Shown here in pieces: positions 8,208 through 17,154 of a stretch of DNA of 64,000 bases. The notes beneath the pieces are model-generated. The model had not been told where the DNA came from. It made no database searches and saw only the letters and a list, made by a program, of their open reading frames with translations. The stretch lies in contig CANREJ010000002.1 in the NCBI GenBank assembly GCA_947629665.1, positions 1 through 64,000 on the forward strand. The letters run 5' to 3'. Each line of letters begins with the position of its first letter. Positions within the stretch are counted from its first letter, which is position 1. The position numbers and the translations under genes are program-made. Source of the stretch: an uncultured Clostridia bacterium. Lineage in GTDB: Bacteria; Bacillota; Clostridia; Christensenellales; Borkfalkiaceae.

Positions 8208-9884
8208 TCAAAGCCACATTACGTTATTTACGGCAACGGCTTTACCGCATCTTACCGAAAAAATAAAATTTGAAGCAAACGCAGGTAACGCGGTTCCGTT
8301 TATATTTTTAAAAAACTTACTTTCTGCCAAAATACTCTGCCAAACACCGCCAACAACTTCAAATTCGTCGGCATACTCCTCCTTGGCGTTTGCGTCGTAA
8401 AATACAAGTTGAACCGTTGCCGACTCCTCGCAAAATATATCCAACTTTAAAATACTGCCGGGATTGGGTGTAAACATAGGATTGTTCATACGGAAAGTTT
8501 TTAATCCATACTTCGAAAACAGCCCCTTTACTCCGCCTGATTTTTCTATAACTTTGGGCATAGCTTCGCTGTCTATAAAAAACATTCCGCCCACAGCGCA
8601 GGTCTGCGGATCTTCAACGGCAAAAGTACCTGTGCCGTCTTTATCCGAATACATTACGCGGCACTTGGAGCGCATATTCCTGAACTTGCCGCTTATTTTT
8701 TTTGCCACGATTTTTGACCATACCGTAAATCCGTTTATATATTTTACATAGCATAGCACAAACACCGTTGCGGTATTTTCAAAAATATCCAAATAAAACT
8801 CCTGTCCCTCCGGAGTAATTTTATTTTTTTGTGCACACGCCGTCCATTCGCGGAGAGATGAATCTATGCAATCTTCCGCAATATACATTCCGCAATTTTC
8901 AACAATGCCCTGGTCGTCGAAAATTGCTTTTGCAATGAGATTGGACTCTTCATCCACCTCAACGGAAATTTCGGCAGGTTTTGGTATAAACACCTGCCTG
9001 TTTTTAAGGTTTTTATCAAGGAACATAAACATATCGGCCGCGCTTTTGTTGCCTATGCAACTGTTAAACTGCACGGAATATGCAATTGCGCTCTCCGAAA
9101 CGTATTGGCTGTTTATGCGTGAAAAAGTATCATACGCCCTGTCGTAATCAAAGCGCGGGTCGTTGGTGGAACAAAGCATAAGCACGGGGCAACGCACATA
9201 AGGGGCATATGCCTGAGAATCTATGCCCGCAATAAAGCGGTATCTCTCTTCGTTTAAATCTGGCTCCACCGAAACATATTTACTTATGCCCGAATATGCC
9301 CGCCAGCCTGCGGCGCAAACCGGAATTATGCAAGCAAACTGTTCGGCGACGCCCAATTTCCAGGCAATCTCGCCGCCGTCGCGCAGACCTATTACCGCAA
9401 TCTCACCGCCGCCGTTGCGTTCCAAGGCATATTTTTTGGCGTAAATTCCTATTGCAACCCATTCATACCAACAAGTTTCAACCGCGCTATCGTCAACGTA
9501 GTCGTATCGTCTGCCAGCCGAGGCAAAGTTGGCGTACGCCACATTCGGCGGATATACTGTGTTAAAGCCGCCATTTCCCCACTCGCCGCGATAATCGAGC
9601 ATCAAAACACTGTAACCGCGGTGTACAAAAATTTTTATCAGTTCCTCATCGATTGTATCGCAACTGTCAGGGAAGATTATTACAGTGGCGCTCTCAGGCG
9701 ATTTTACGTCATAGGCGTATTCTGCCGCAACGCGTACCCTTCCCTCGCCCGTATCGCGCGCACTGAAATTAACGCGTTCAAAAATTATTCCATCCTCTTC
9801 CTTGGAGGAAAGCATGGCAGGCTCCGTATCCAAAGAAGCGTTGAACGATTCCCAAAGAGAAAGTGGCGTCAATATGTTAGGCAT
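8208..9884 (-). CDS. Alpha/beta-hydrolase-fold protein with apparently inactive nucleophile elbow
   Basis: The first 300 residues read as an alpha/beta hydrolase related to dienelactone hydrolases and acyl esterases: a strand SATVIIFPD, the oxyanion region LDYRGEWGN, the elbow at residues 166-170, and an acid loop CSTNDPRFDYDR. The elbow reads GLRDG where GxSxG is expected, so Arg168 replaces the nucleophile. No His stands in the usual position before the last helix (CIGNKSAADMF). Residues 310-558 form one or two beta-rich modules I cannot name. No signal peptide is seen. It starts 9 bases after sbcC and runs directly into sipS. Function unknown; a binding or scaffold role is possible. Confidence 0.7.
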   Translation of the reverse strand: MPNILTPLSLWESFNASLDTEPAMLSSKEEDGIIFERVNFSARDTGEGRVRVAAEYAYDVKSPESATVIIFPDSCDTIDEELIKIFVHRGYSVLMLDYRGEWGNGGFNTVYPPNVAYANFASAGRRYDYVDDSAVETCWYEWVAIGIYAKKYALERNGGGEIAVIGLRDGGEIAWKLGVAEQFACIIPVCAAGWRAYSGISKYVSVEPDLNEERYRFIAGIDSQAYAPYVRCPVLMLCSTNDPRFDYDRAYDTFSRINSQYVSESAIAYSVQFNSCIGNKSAADMFMFLDKNLKNRQVFIPKPAEISVEVDEESNLIAKAIFDDQGIVENCGMYIAEDCIDSSLREWTACAQKNKITPEGQEFYLDIFENTATVFVLCYVKYINGFTVWSKIVAKKISGKFRNMRSKCRVMYSDKDGTGTFAVEDPQTCAVGGMFFIDSEAMPKVIEKSGGVKGLFSKYGLKTFRMNNPMFTPNPGSILKLDIFCEESATVQLVFYDANAKEEYADEFEVVGGVWQSILAESKFFKNINGTALPAFASNFIFSVRCGKAVAVNNVMWL

Positions 9885-9893
9885 TTTAACTCC

Positions 9894-12557
9894 TTAACAA
9901 CTCGTTTGCACGGTTGAACCGTGGCTCTCGGTTGCTTTTTGTACGATGATTTTATTGTCGATTCTGTGTTTAAGTTCTTCAACGTGGCTTATTACGCCTA
10001 TCGTAAAACTTGAACTTTTCAATTTTTCGAGCGCGTTCATTACCGTATCGAGCAAAGCGCTGTCCAGCGTGCCGAACCCTTCGTCCAAAAAGAAAAACTC
10101 AATGGACTTCAACGAACGGGCGCAGATTGTTTGCGAGAGGGCAAGTGCAAGAGAAAGCGAAACTAGGAAAGTTTCTCCACCCGAAAGCGTATTTACGCCG
10201 CGGAGGTTGCCGCAATCGAAATTGTCGCCCACCACAAAATTATTGTCTTTATAAGTCAAATAATATCTGCCGTCGGTGAGTTTCAGTAAGGTTACGGAGG
10301 CCATCGAAGAAATATCGTAAAGATACTCGTTGGCTATAAATTCAAGAAATTTATTGCTTTTTGTAAGGTCGCGGAGCTGATATATAAGGTTTCTGTTATT
10401 TTGAACTTCGGCAAATTGTTTTGAAAGCGCAGTTTTTTCTTTTAACTTTTCCTTTGCAGTTTTTAATTTGCTTTCAAGCACGGCAACCGATTGCAACAAT
10501 CCGTTTTTTTGGCTTTCAAGCGCATTTTTGCTGTTTTCTGCACAGTTGAGCGCCTCCTCCGTTGCCTGTTCAAGCCCGCCTTCGGCAATAAGCTCCGCAT
10601 ACCTTGCCTTAGACGAAGCGTATTCCAAATCAAACGCGTTTACTTCCTGCCCTGCGTCTTGCACATCGGCAAATTTTTTAGCGAGCGCAAGGCAATCATT
10701 TATATCCTTAAATCCTGTTTTTGAAACAATATCGGCGCATTTTGACAAATTTTCCCTTCGCTTTTCTTCGGTAAGCCTGGTGGATTCGTTTAATTTTCCC
10801 TGCAATTCGCCAAATTTTGCCCGCAAAGTTTTACAGCCTTCTATTTGGTTTAACAACTCTTTATGTCGAGCTTTTAATTGGGCAAGCTGAGCGGTCGCAT
10901 TATTTTCCGCGGCAACATAGTCCAGGCATTCACTGCCAAACACCGCAGAAAGTTCGGCCTTTATTTCGTCAGCATTCTTACGTATCGACTCGCCTTCGTT
11001 TTTTAATGTTTGTATATGGCTGAGATTTTTATCCGCTCTCCTTTGTGCTTCGCCTGATTTATTTATGGCCGTACGCAACAATTCGTTGTCTTTTTCGCGC
11101 TCTTTTATGGCCGCCTGCAAAACCTCAAACTGTTTTGTAACATTTTCGAGCTTAAACTCCCGCACGTCCGAAATCCGCTGTTTATATAAATTTATCCGGT
11201 CTTTAAGTTCTTTTTTTATAAACCCGTAAAGTTCCGAGCCGTCGTCATACCTATCCAACCGCGCGTTTAAGTCCAAAAAGTATTCAAGCGAAGCTACGTA
11301 CTCGGTGCGCAAAACCGCACCCTTAAATTCCACGTTTACAAACTCTTCAAGTTCTTCGCTTCTGCTCTTCCCTACTTTTTTTTCAAGTGCAAGTGTTTCT
11401 TCCGCATAGACGCTTATCTCTTTTTTGAGTTGTTCGGCAAGTTTGACCGCTTCTTTATATTGCTCCCTTTTGGCTTTAAGCTCATCGTCCAGTTCGGCGA
11501 GCCGTTTTGGCTTGCCCGAAAAAGACTGATACTTTGCCACGAGCTTTGTCAACTCCTCGGTTTTACTCTCAAATTCGCCGTCTAAAAGTTCTTTTTCAAG
11601 CCGTGCAAGCGTTTTTTCGTTTTCCGCAGACTTTTCGTTTAAATCTTTGAGTTGCGCGGCGATATCTCGCAATTGTTTATCGTTTTCATTGGCGGCTCGC
11701 ATAAAACTTACCGCTTCTTTGCACAGCGGAAGGGCAGAAATTTCCTGCCGCATTTCGTCTATCGAGGGCTTTCTTGCAGTGAGTTGTTCTATCTTGCTCT
11801 TTATTTTTTTAGCTTCTTCCCTCTTTTTGTAAAGGGCTTTTAAATTTTCAAACGTTGAAACAGCCTTTTCCAGGTCGTTTAAAACGCTTTTAAGCGCAGT
11901 GTTGCTGTCCTCAATACTCTGTTCTAAAAACCTTATGCTCTCGACGCTTACGTCGCCATATCCTTCGAGCCTGCCGCTTAAATTTGCAAATTCAGCGTCT
12001 ATATCCTTGATTTTATCTGCTATTTTGTCTTTAAGTTCAATACCGTATTTTGATAATGAAAATAATCTTTCGATTAAAGCAAGCCGTTCGCTTGGCAACG
12101 ATTTAACAAAGCGTGAAAATTCACCCTGCGGCAAAGCTATACATTTGCGGAAATCCTCCGCCCTCACGCCAATGATTTCAACTATCTGTTTTTCGACTTC
12201 CTGCGTCTGTTGTGCTATGCATACGCCGTCCTCATATAGCGAAGCCGAATGAACGCCGTTCTTTCTCTTTAACGTGCGTTCTATATAGTAAGTCCTGCGC
12301 TTGCCGCGGTTAAAAAGATCAAAGGTAAATTTAACCGTTGCGGCATTACAACGATAATTTATTATATCGGTCTTTTCCTTACTGCGCTCCACTCGGCCGT
12401 ACAGCGCAAAATTTATGCAATCCAAAATTGTGCTTTTGCCGCTGCCGGTATCCCCGAAAATTCCAAAAATACCACTCTTTATTAAATGTTCAAAGTCTAT
12501 TACAGTATGCTCGGAAAAACTGTTTATTCCCTCAAATTCAAGTTTTAACGGTTTCAT
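9894..12557 (-). CDS. sbcC: Exonuclease subunit SbcC (Rad50-like) without a recognisable zinc hook
   Basis: ATPase subunit of the SbcCD (Mre11-Rad50) complex, which opens hairpins and trims blocked DNA ends. The N-terminal Walker A is GDTGSGKST (about 34-42). The C-terminal half has signature LSGGETFLVSLSLALAL and Walker B FFLDEGFGTLD. Long coiled coils fill 180-720. The usual CxxC zinc hook at the coiled-coil tip is absent; no CxxC pair occurs anywhere in the protein. A non-coiled segment of about 50 residues near 405-455 may take the hook position. Length 887 is shorter than the roughly 1000-1050 of E. coli-type SbcC. The start overlaps sbcD by 4 bases. Confidence 0.92.
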   Translation of the reverse strand: MKPLKLEFEGINSFSEHTVIDFEHLIKSGIFGIFGDTGSGKSTILDCINFALYGRVERSKEKTDIINYRCNAATVKFTFDLFNRGKRRTYYIERTLKRKNGVHSASLYEDGVCIAQQTQEVEKQIVEIIGVRAEDFRKCIALPQGEFSRFVKSLPSERLALIERLFSLSKYGIELKDKIADKIKDIDAEFANLSGRLEGYGDVSVESIRFLEQSIEDSNTALKSVLNDLEKAVSTFENLKALYKKREEAKKIKSKIEQLTARKPSIDEMRQEISALPLCKEAVSFMRAANENDKQLRDIAAQLKDLNEKSAENEKTLARLEKELLDGEFESKTEELTKLVAKYQSFSGKPKRLAELDDELKAKREQYKEAVKLAEQLKKEISVYAEETLALEKKVGKSRSEELEEFVNVEFKGAVLRTEYVASLEYFLDLNARLDRYDDGSELYGFIKKELKDRINLYKQRISDVREFKLENVTKQFEVLQAAIKEREKDNELLRTAINKSGEAQRRADKNLSHIQTLKNEGESIRKNADEIKAELSAVFGSECLDYVAAENNATAQLAQLKARHKELLNQIEGCKTLRAKFGELQGKLNESTRLTEEKRRENLSKCADIVSKTGFKDINDCLALAKKFADVQDAGQEVNAFDLEYASSKARYAELIAEGGLEQATEEALNCAENSKNALESQKNGLLQSVAVLESKLKTAKEKLKEKTALSKQFAEVQNNRNLIYQLRDLTKSNKFLEFIANEYLYDISSMASVTLLKLTDGRYYLTYKDNNFVVGDNFDCGNLRGVNTLSGGETFLVSLSLALALSQTICARSLKSIEFFFLDEGFGTLDSALLDTVMNALEKLKSSSFTIGVISHVEELKHRIDNKIIVQKATESHGSTVQTSC

Positions 12558-13702
12558 TCTTCCTCCGTCAGCGAGAGGAACAAACTCAAAAGTTCCTGCG
12601 GAACTTCGCTGTTAAACCGCGATTTATAAAATTCCGAAAACAGCTCGGAAGCGCTCTTATTCTTATTTGATTGTGCAACATAATCCTGCGCGGAAGTTGC
12701 AACTTCCGCCTTTAACGCAACTAAATTATCCTGCGCACGCAACAGCGTGAGTTCGGCAGGCGTAAGCGGTTCTGTTAAATTTAAGGTAAGTTCGGCGTGG
12801 CACTGCGGGTATTTTTTTAATAATTCAACGCCGTTCGTTACGTCGTTTGCCTGCAACCGCACAAGTTGTTTTGCGCTTGTAATTTCTATCTCTTTAAAAT
12901 TTGTAACGCCGCAAGCGTTTAACTCAAAGACGTTTATAGATTTTTTTGAACCGCACTCATCAAAAGTAAACTGCATAGGCGCGCCGCTGTAATAGCCGTT
13001 TTTGCCAATCTTCTGTTTGCGGTGTAAATGGCCGAGCGCGCAATACGCACAATCGGGCAACATGTTGGCGGGAAAGGCGCGGGCGCCTCCCAAATCAATT
13101 TCGCGTTCGCTGTCGCTTACAACCCCGCCCGCCACAAAAATGTGAGATAAAAATATCGACGGATAATTTTGTGTGTTTCCGCGTTGTCCAAAAGCAATCC
13201 AGCGCGCCATTTTGTCGGCAAACGCCTCATCGGATTTGCCCTCTTTAAACCGCGCTTCGTTGGGGTATGGCAAGGTGTTTACGTAAACTTTTTCACCGGC
13301 GACGTTTTCAAAAACCACATATCCGCTGTCCGAGGCTACGGGATAAGCCCCGACATGTTTTTTTATTGCGACGGGCTGTAAATCGTTACCCACGATATAA
13401 ATCCCCAGCTCGCCCGCAAGAGCCGCGGCGGCGGTTAAGCGCACATAGTCGTCGTGATTTCCGCTGATTATCAACACGGAGGCAACTTCCGCAATTTTTT
13501 TAATGCCGCCGTAAAAAATCTGTTCGGCTTCCGCCGAAGGCGTGTAAGTATCAAACACGTCGCCCGCAATTAAAGCCAGCTCAACACCCTCTCTTTTGCA
13601 TATAGAATAAATCTCCGCCAAGACCGCACGGTACTCATCGTACCTGTCTACGTTTATTAACTTTTTCCCGATATGCAAGTCGGAAGTATGCAAAATTTTC
13701 AT
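12554..13702 (-). CDS. sbcD: Exonuclease subunit SbcD (Mre11-like)
   Basis: Metallophosphoesterase nuclease subunit of SbcCD. Phosphoesterase motifs are in order: HTSDLHIGKK, IAGDVFDTY, ISGNHDDY, LSHIFV and ALGHLHRKQ, which supply the two-metal site. A C-terminal cap and SbcC-binding region follow (about 270-382). The track start is a TTG (13711); ATG 13702 fits the usual MKILHTSDLHIG beginning, although the AGGA just upstream is very close to it. It is the first gene of the long minus-strand series and faces away from dnaD across a 163-base A/T-rich intergenic region. Confidence 0.95.
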   Translation of the reverse strand: MKILHTSDLHIGKKLINVDRYDEYRAVLAEIYSICKREGVELALIAGDVFDTYTPSAEAEQIFYGGIKKIAEVASVLIISGNHDDYVRLTAAAALAGELGIYIVGNDLQPVAIKKHVGAYPVASDSGYVVFENVAGEKVYVNTLPYPNEARFKEGKSDEAFADKMARWIAFGQRGNTQNYPSIFLSHIFVAGGVVSDSEREIDLGGARAFPANMLPDCAYCALGHLHRKQKIGKNGYYSGAPMQFTFDECGSKKSINVFELNACGVTNFKEIEITSAKQLVRLQANDVTNGVELLKKYPQCHAELTLNLTEPLTPAELTLLRAQDNLVALKAEVATSAQDYVAQSNKNKSASELFSEFYKSRFNSEVPQELLSLFLSLTEEE

Positions 13703-13792
13703 TTCCTGCAACTAAAAAATGCAATAATTTATTGCAAATGCTGTTGATTTTTTTTGGGCGCGCTTATATAATATAACTTACTCGCACAATAC

Positions 13793-13821
13793 TTGATTTT
13801 ATGTTCTCATTATTATATACT
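13793..13821 (+). promoter_or_regulatory. Probable promoter of dnaD
   Basis: TTGATT, 17 nt, TATACT reads as a sigma-A promoter about 45 bases upstream of the dnaD ATG, which has AGGAG 8 bases before it. The rest of the sbcD-dnaD intergenic region is A/T-rich with no other structure I can support. Confidence 0.6.
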
Positions 13822-13865
13822 ATTTGATTGAATAAATCAAGCGGATAAAACAGGAGTTTATAAAA

Positions 13866-15581
13866 ATGGCCTTTATTTCGGTTTCCGAAGAAGTCGCAAA
13901 AAAATCGTTTACTTCGGTTGAAAACAAATTTATTACCAAATATTTGCCCGTTTTGGAGCCTGTTGCGGTAAAAGTATATCTGTACTCGCTCTATTTATAT
14001 CAAAGCGGACAAACCTCCTTTACGCTGGCGGACTTGTCCGCAAGTTTACAAATTACCGAAGACGAAATTAAGGGTTATTTTGAATATCTGGAAGAGCTTG
14101 AACTTGTTTCAATCGTTTCGGCCATTCCCTTTGAAGTTAAAATTCTCGACGCGGAAAACGTATACGGCACGCCCAAAAAAGTCAAGGCGGAAAAGTATTC
14201 CGATTTCGCCAAGACCGTACAAAACGTTATTAAGGGCAGAATGATATCCACAAACGAATTCAGGGAATATTTCTACCTCATTGAGGAGTACGGATTTGAG
14301 CAGGACGCCCTGGTAATGATAATAAATTATTGCGTCAATCTCAAAGGCGACGATATAAGGTTGCAGTACATTAAAAAAGTTGCCAAATCGTTTGCGGAGG
14401 ACGGAATTACAACCGCCAAAAAAGTTGACGAAAAGTTAAGCGCCTACACCTCCTCAACCCCTGCGCTCATCAAACTTTTCAATGCCGCGGGTATTAAAAA
14501 GCAACCCGATGTGGACGACGACAAGTACTTTAAAAAATGGACGGTTGAAATGGGCTTTGAGGAGCCTGCAATAATAGCCGCCGCTAAACTTTTTAAGGCC
14601 AAAACGGTTGAACGCATAGACGCCGCCCTCGACGAACTTTATAAAAACAAAAAGTTTGACGTTAAAGAGATTGCGGATTATAGCAGTGCAAAATCCTCGG
14701 TGTACGCCGCAACTCTCGAAATCGCAAAAAATTTGGGCGTATATATGCAAAATTCCGCGCCCTACGTTGAAACGTATGTAAACGTATGGTGTAATTACGG
14801 ATATTCGTTGGAAATCTTAAAAAGCATATCCGCATATTGCTTTACGCACGGTAAAAATTCATTTGAAGACATGAACGACCTCATCCAATGCCTATATAAC
14901 GATGGAATCGTTGCCGATATAAGCGTTGAAGCGTACATAAAAGAGCGCATTGCGGAGGATAAACTTTTAAAAGAGATACTAGCCGCCTGCGGACTTACAC
15001 GAAAAGTCATAGATTGGGACAGGCAATCGCTTGCACGTTGGCGCGATTGGAAATTCAACGATATTATGCTGTTTGAAGCGGCAAAACTTTCTTCCGGCAA
15101 ATCCAATCCTATGGCGTATATGAACGGAATTTTATCCGCATGGAAATCCCAAAATATATATTCGCCCGAAAAAATCGCGCAAACCCCCGCCTCTTCCGCC
15201 AAAATTGCACCTGCCGACAGCGCAAATAAGGCAGAAATCGAACGTCATTATTTTGAGTTGCGCAATGCTGCGCAAACCCGCGCAGAGAGCGTACTTTTAA
15301 AAGCTATGGCCGATAAAACATATGGAGCAATAAGAAAAGAACTCAACGAACTGAACATACAACTTGCGTTTGCGGAAATAAAAGACAAGGGCAAAGCCGC
15401 AGAAATATCCGCAAAAATCAAAGAACTCGAACAAAATGCAGACAAAAGGCTTGCACAACTAAAAATTGACAAAGCAGACTTTTCACCCAAATATCAATGC
15501 AAAATCTGCAACGATACGGGCTATGATAAAAACGGAAACCCCTGTAAGTGCATGGACGAATTTTTAAAAACTTTAAAATAA
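13866..15581 (+). CDS. dnaD: DnaD-domain replication protein with C-terminal DnaC/DnaI-like zinc module
   Basis: Primosome protein of the DnaD/DnaB family, which remodels origin DNA and helps load the replicative helicase. A winged-helix-like N-terminus (about 1-95) is followed by DnaD-type helical repeats near 130-195, 285-350 and 375-425, the last with the W-W-x-W-like pattern LARWRDWKFND. Residues 430-571 resemble the N-terminal region of clostridial DnaC/DnaI helicase loaders: a charged helix starting KAEIERHYFELRN, a coiled coil, then the Cys cluster CKICNDTGY...CKC. The AAA+ part of a loader is missing and the ORF ends at DEFLKTLK. An IS30 element begins 20 bases after the stop. Domain reading of the first part is good; the loader-like tail is inferred from motif similarity. 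Confidence 0.82.
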   Translation: MAFISVSEEVAKKSFTSVENKFITKYLPVLEPVAVKVYLYSLYLYQSGQTSFTLADLSASLQITEDEIKGYFEYLEELELVSIVSAIPFEVKILDAENVYGTPKKVKAEKYSDFAKTVQNVIKGRMISTNEFREYFYLIEEYGFEQDALVMIINYCVNLKGDDIRLQYIKKVAKSFAEDGITTAKKVDEKLSAYTSSTPALIKLFNAAGIKKQPDVDDDKYFKKWTVEMGFEEPAIIAAAKLFKAKTVERIDAALDELYKNKKFDVKEIADYSSAKSSVYAATLEIAKNLGVYMQNSAPYVETYVNVWCNYGYSLEILKSISAYCFTHGKNSFEDMNDLIQCLYNDGIVADISVEAYIKERIAEDKLLKEILAACGLTRKVIDWDRQSLARWRDWKFNDIMLFEAAKLSSGKSNPMAYMNGILSAWKSQNIYSPEKIAQTPASSAKIAPADSANKAEIERHYFELRNAAQTRAESVLLKAMADKTYGAIRKELNELNIQLAFAEIKDKGKAAEISAKIKELEQNADKRLAQLKIDKADFSPKYQCKICNDTGYDKNGNPCKCMDEFLKTLK

Positions 15582-15600
15582 AATTAAAGGCTTTACATAT

Positions 15601-16686
15601 TGAATTGTCAAACTAAGTGCAACAGTAAGAGATAAAAAAGTTAAATAAATCAACAGGTTTTTTGTAAGATAAAACTTTTTTAGGTCTGGCGTTTAAAAGC
15701 GCCAGATTTTTTTGTAAAGTTTTGTCTGCGATATGCGAGAGGTTTCTGCCTTTGGGATAAAATTCTCTTAATAATCCGTTAAGATTTTCATTAGTGCCTT
15801 TTTGCCATGCACAATAAGCATCGGCAAAATATATTTCGCAGCCGAGAGCTTTTTCTATATCTTCCCAACGTGCAAACTCTTTGCCGTTATCTGTGGTAAT
15901 TGTCTTAATAGCTCCCTTTGGCAATTTGGAAAGTTCTCGTATTATAACATCTCTAACCGTTTCGGCTTCTCGGTTTGGGCACTTTAAAGCTATATAATAT
16001 CTCGTCATCCTTTCGGCTAAGGTAACAAAGCAAGCTCTCGTTTTACCTCTGCCCGAAACTACCGTATCTAACTCCCAATGCCCGAATTCTTTGCGTTTAT
16101 ATACCGATTTATCTCTTTTTCTTATGCTTTTGCCCTTTCTTTGCGGTTTTCCCTGTTCCGTTGCCGTTCGGCTCTTACCTTTCCTGCGTAGCACTTTTAA
16201 ATTGCCTTTTGAAATATATCCCTCATACAACCAACGGTAAATAGTTTTAAAGGACGGTAGTTTTAATCTTTCGCAAGGAGTATTGGCTATCTGTTCCGGA
16301 GACCACGTTAAGGCGAGCTTTTCTTCTATGTATTCTTTAACCTCTTCATTGCCGAACATTCCTCTATGGCAAAACCTGCGTCTGCGTTCGTATTTATTTT
16401 GAGCCGTATCTGGATAGTAAGTATAGTTGACGAACATTCGGGAATAATTGCGGCGTATCTCACGGGAGATCGTACTTGGGTTTCTGCCCAATAATTTTGC
16501 AATTTCTCTATAACTTTTGCCTTGGACGTAATATTCTCGTAGACAAGCGCGTTCTTCTATGCTAAGATGGTTGTAGTTCATATTTTTCCTCTGTTTAAGA
16601 ATTTTGTTTGCAATCTTATTCTAACACAGTTGATTTATATGAACTACTTTTTTACCCTTACCCGTTGCACTTGTTATGATAATTCA
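15601..16686 (-). mobile_element. IS30-family insertion sequence, complete
   Basis: A single transposase gene is bounded by imperfect inverted repeats of up to 41 bp (15601-15641 and 16646-16686; 31 of 41 positions match). Both ends begin TGAATT and share AAGTGCAAC and TAAAAAAGT. The element therefore has both ends and an open transposase. I cannot define the exact tips or the short target duplication. It sits between dnaD and mazF and breaks no recognisable gene. Identical copies elsewhere in the genome would show recent activity. Confidence 0.88.
15613..16581 (-). CDS. IS30-family transposase
   Basis: DDE transposase that moves the surrounding element. The N-terminal helix-turn-helix region (about 1-60) contains SYREIAKLLGRNPSTISRE, typical of IS30. 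The integrase core follows with the three acidic positions in HWELDTV, TTDNGKEFA and GTNENLNGLL. Length 322 is normal and no frame break is present, so it should be functional. The last codons lie inside the left inverted repeat, as is common for compact IS elements. Confidence 0.95.
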   Translation of the reverse strand: MNYNHLSIEERACLREYYVQGKSYREIAKLLGRNPSTISREIRRNYSRMFVNYTYYPDTAQNKYERRRRFCHRGMFGNEEVKEYIEEKLALTWSPEQIANTPCERLKLPSFKTIYRWLYEGYISKGNLKVLRRKGKSRTATEQGKPQRKGKSIRKRDKSVYKRKEFGHWELDTVVSGRGKTRACFVTLAERMTRYYIALKCPNREAETVRDVIIRELSKLPKGAIKTITTDNGKEFARWEDIEKALGCEIYFADAYCAWQKGTNENLNGLLREFYPKGRNLSHIADKTLQKNLALLNARPKKVLSYKKPVDLFNFFISYCCT

Positions 16687-16699
16687 CCTACATTTTAAA

Positions 16700-16726
16700 A
16701 GCGGCGCGCAAATTTTGCGCGCCGCT
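16700..16726. terminator. Hairpin terminator after mazF
   Basis: AGCGGCGCGCAAA and its complement form a 13-bp stem with almost no loop. On the minus strand it is followed by TTTAAAA, 3 bases after the mazF stop. It also separates mazF from the IS30 element. Confidence 0.65.
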
Positions 16727-16728
16727 CT

Positions 16729-17079
16729 CTATTGTTTTACAAATCCAAGGCTTATGAGTATTGCTTTATCCACTTTTGACATTGTTGTGAGCGGAAGTTC
16801 GCCTATACGCTCCTTTAATCTTCGCTTATCGAGAGTCCGTATCTGCTCCAAAAGAATTACGCTGTCTTTTTGCAATCCGTAAACTTCCGAAGGAAGTTCT
16901 ATATGGGTGGGCAATTTTGCCTTGTTTATTTTACTTGTTACCGCCGCCGCAATGACTGTGGGCGAATATTTGTTGCCCACGTCGTTTTGTACCACAAGCA
17001 CCGGGCGAATACCTCCCTGCTCGCTTCCTACAACCGGCGACAAGTCGGCATAGTAGAGTTCTCCGCGTTTAATAGTCAT
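16729..17079 (-). CDS. mazF: MazF/PemK-family endoribonuclease (EndoA-like), orphan
   Basis: Sequence-specific mRNA interferase of the MazF/PemK fold. The typical beginning [19 protein letters not shown] and the strand [17 protein letters not shown] match Bacillus EndoA, with the conserved Arg and Thr-Ser positions (RPVLVVQ, AAVTSKI). Length 116 is standard. AGAGG precedes the ATG. No mazE/ndoAI-like antitoxin ORF fits the 75 bases before the antiporter gene upstream, and none lies downstream, where the IS30 starts. The toxin may be controlled by an antitoxin elsewhere. Confidence 0.92.
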   Translation of the reverse strand: MTIKRGELYYADLSPVVGSEQGGIRPVLVVQNDVGNKYSPTVIAAAVTSKINKAKLPTHIELPSEVYGLQKDSVILLEQIRTLDKRRLKERIGELPLTTMSKVDKAILISLGFVKQ

Positions 17080-17154
17080 ATCAACCTCTTTTCGGCAGGG
17101 TATATTTTATTATATGTACTGCCTACCAATTATTGTTGACCGACCGAGCGCGAT

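Noticed and set aside
15594-16693. TACAT flanking IS30 as target duplication
   Set aside because: TACAT occurs on both sides, but using it would make the element ends asymmetric; A/T-rich context makes chance likely.
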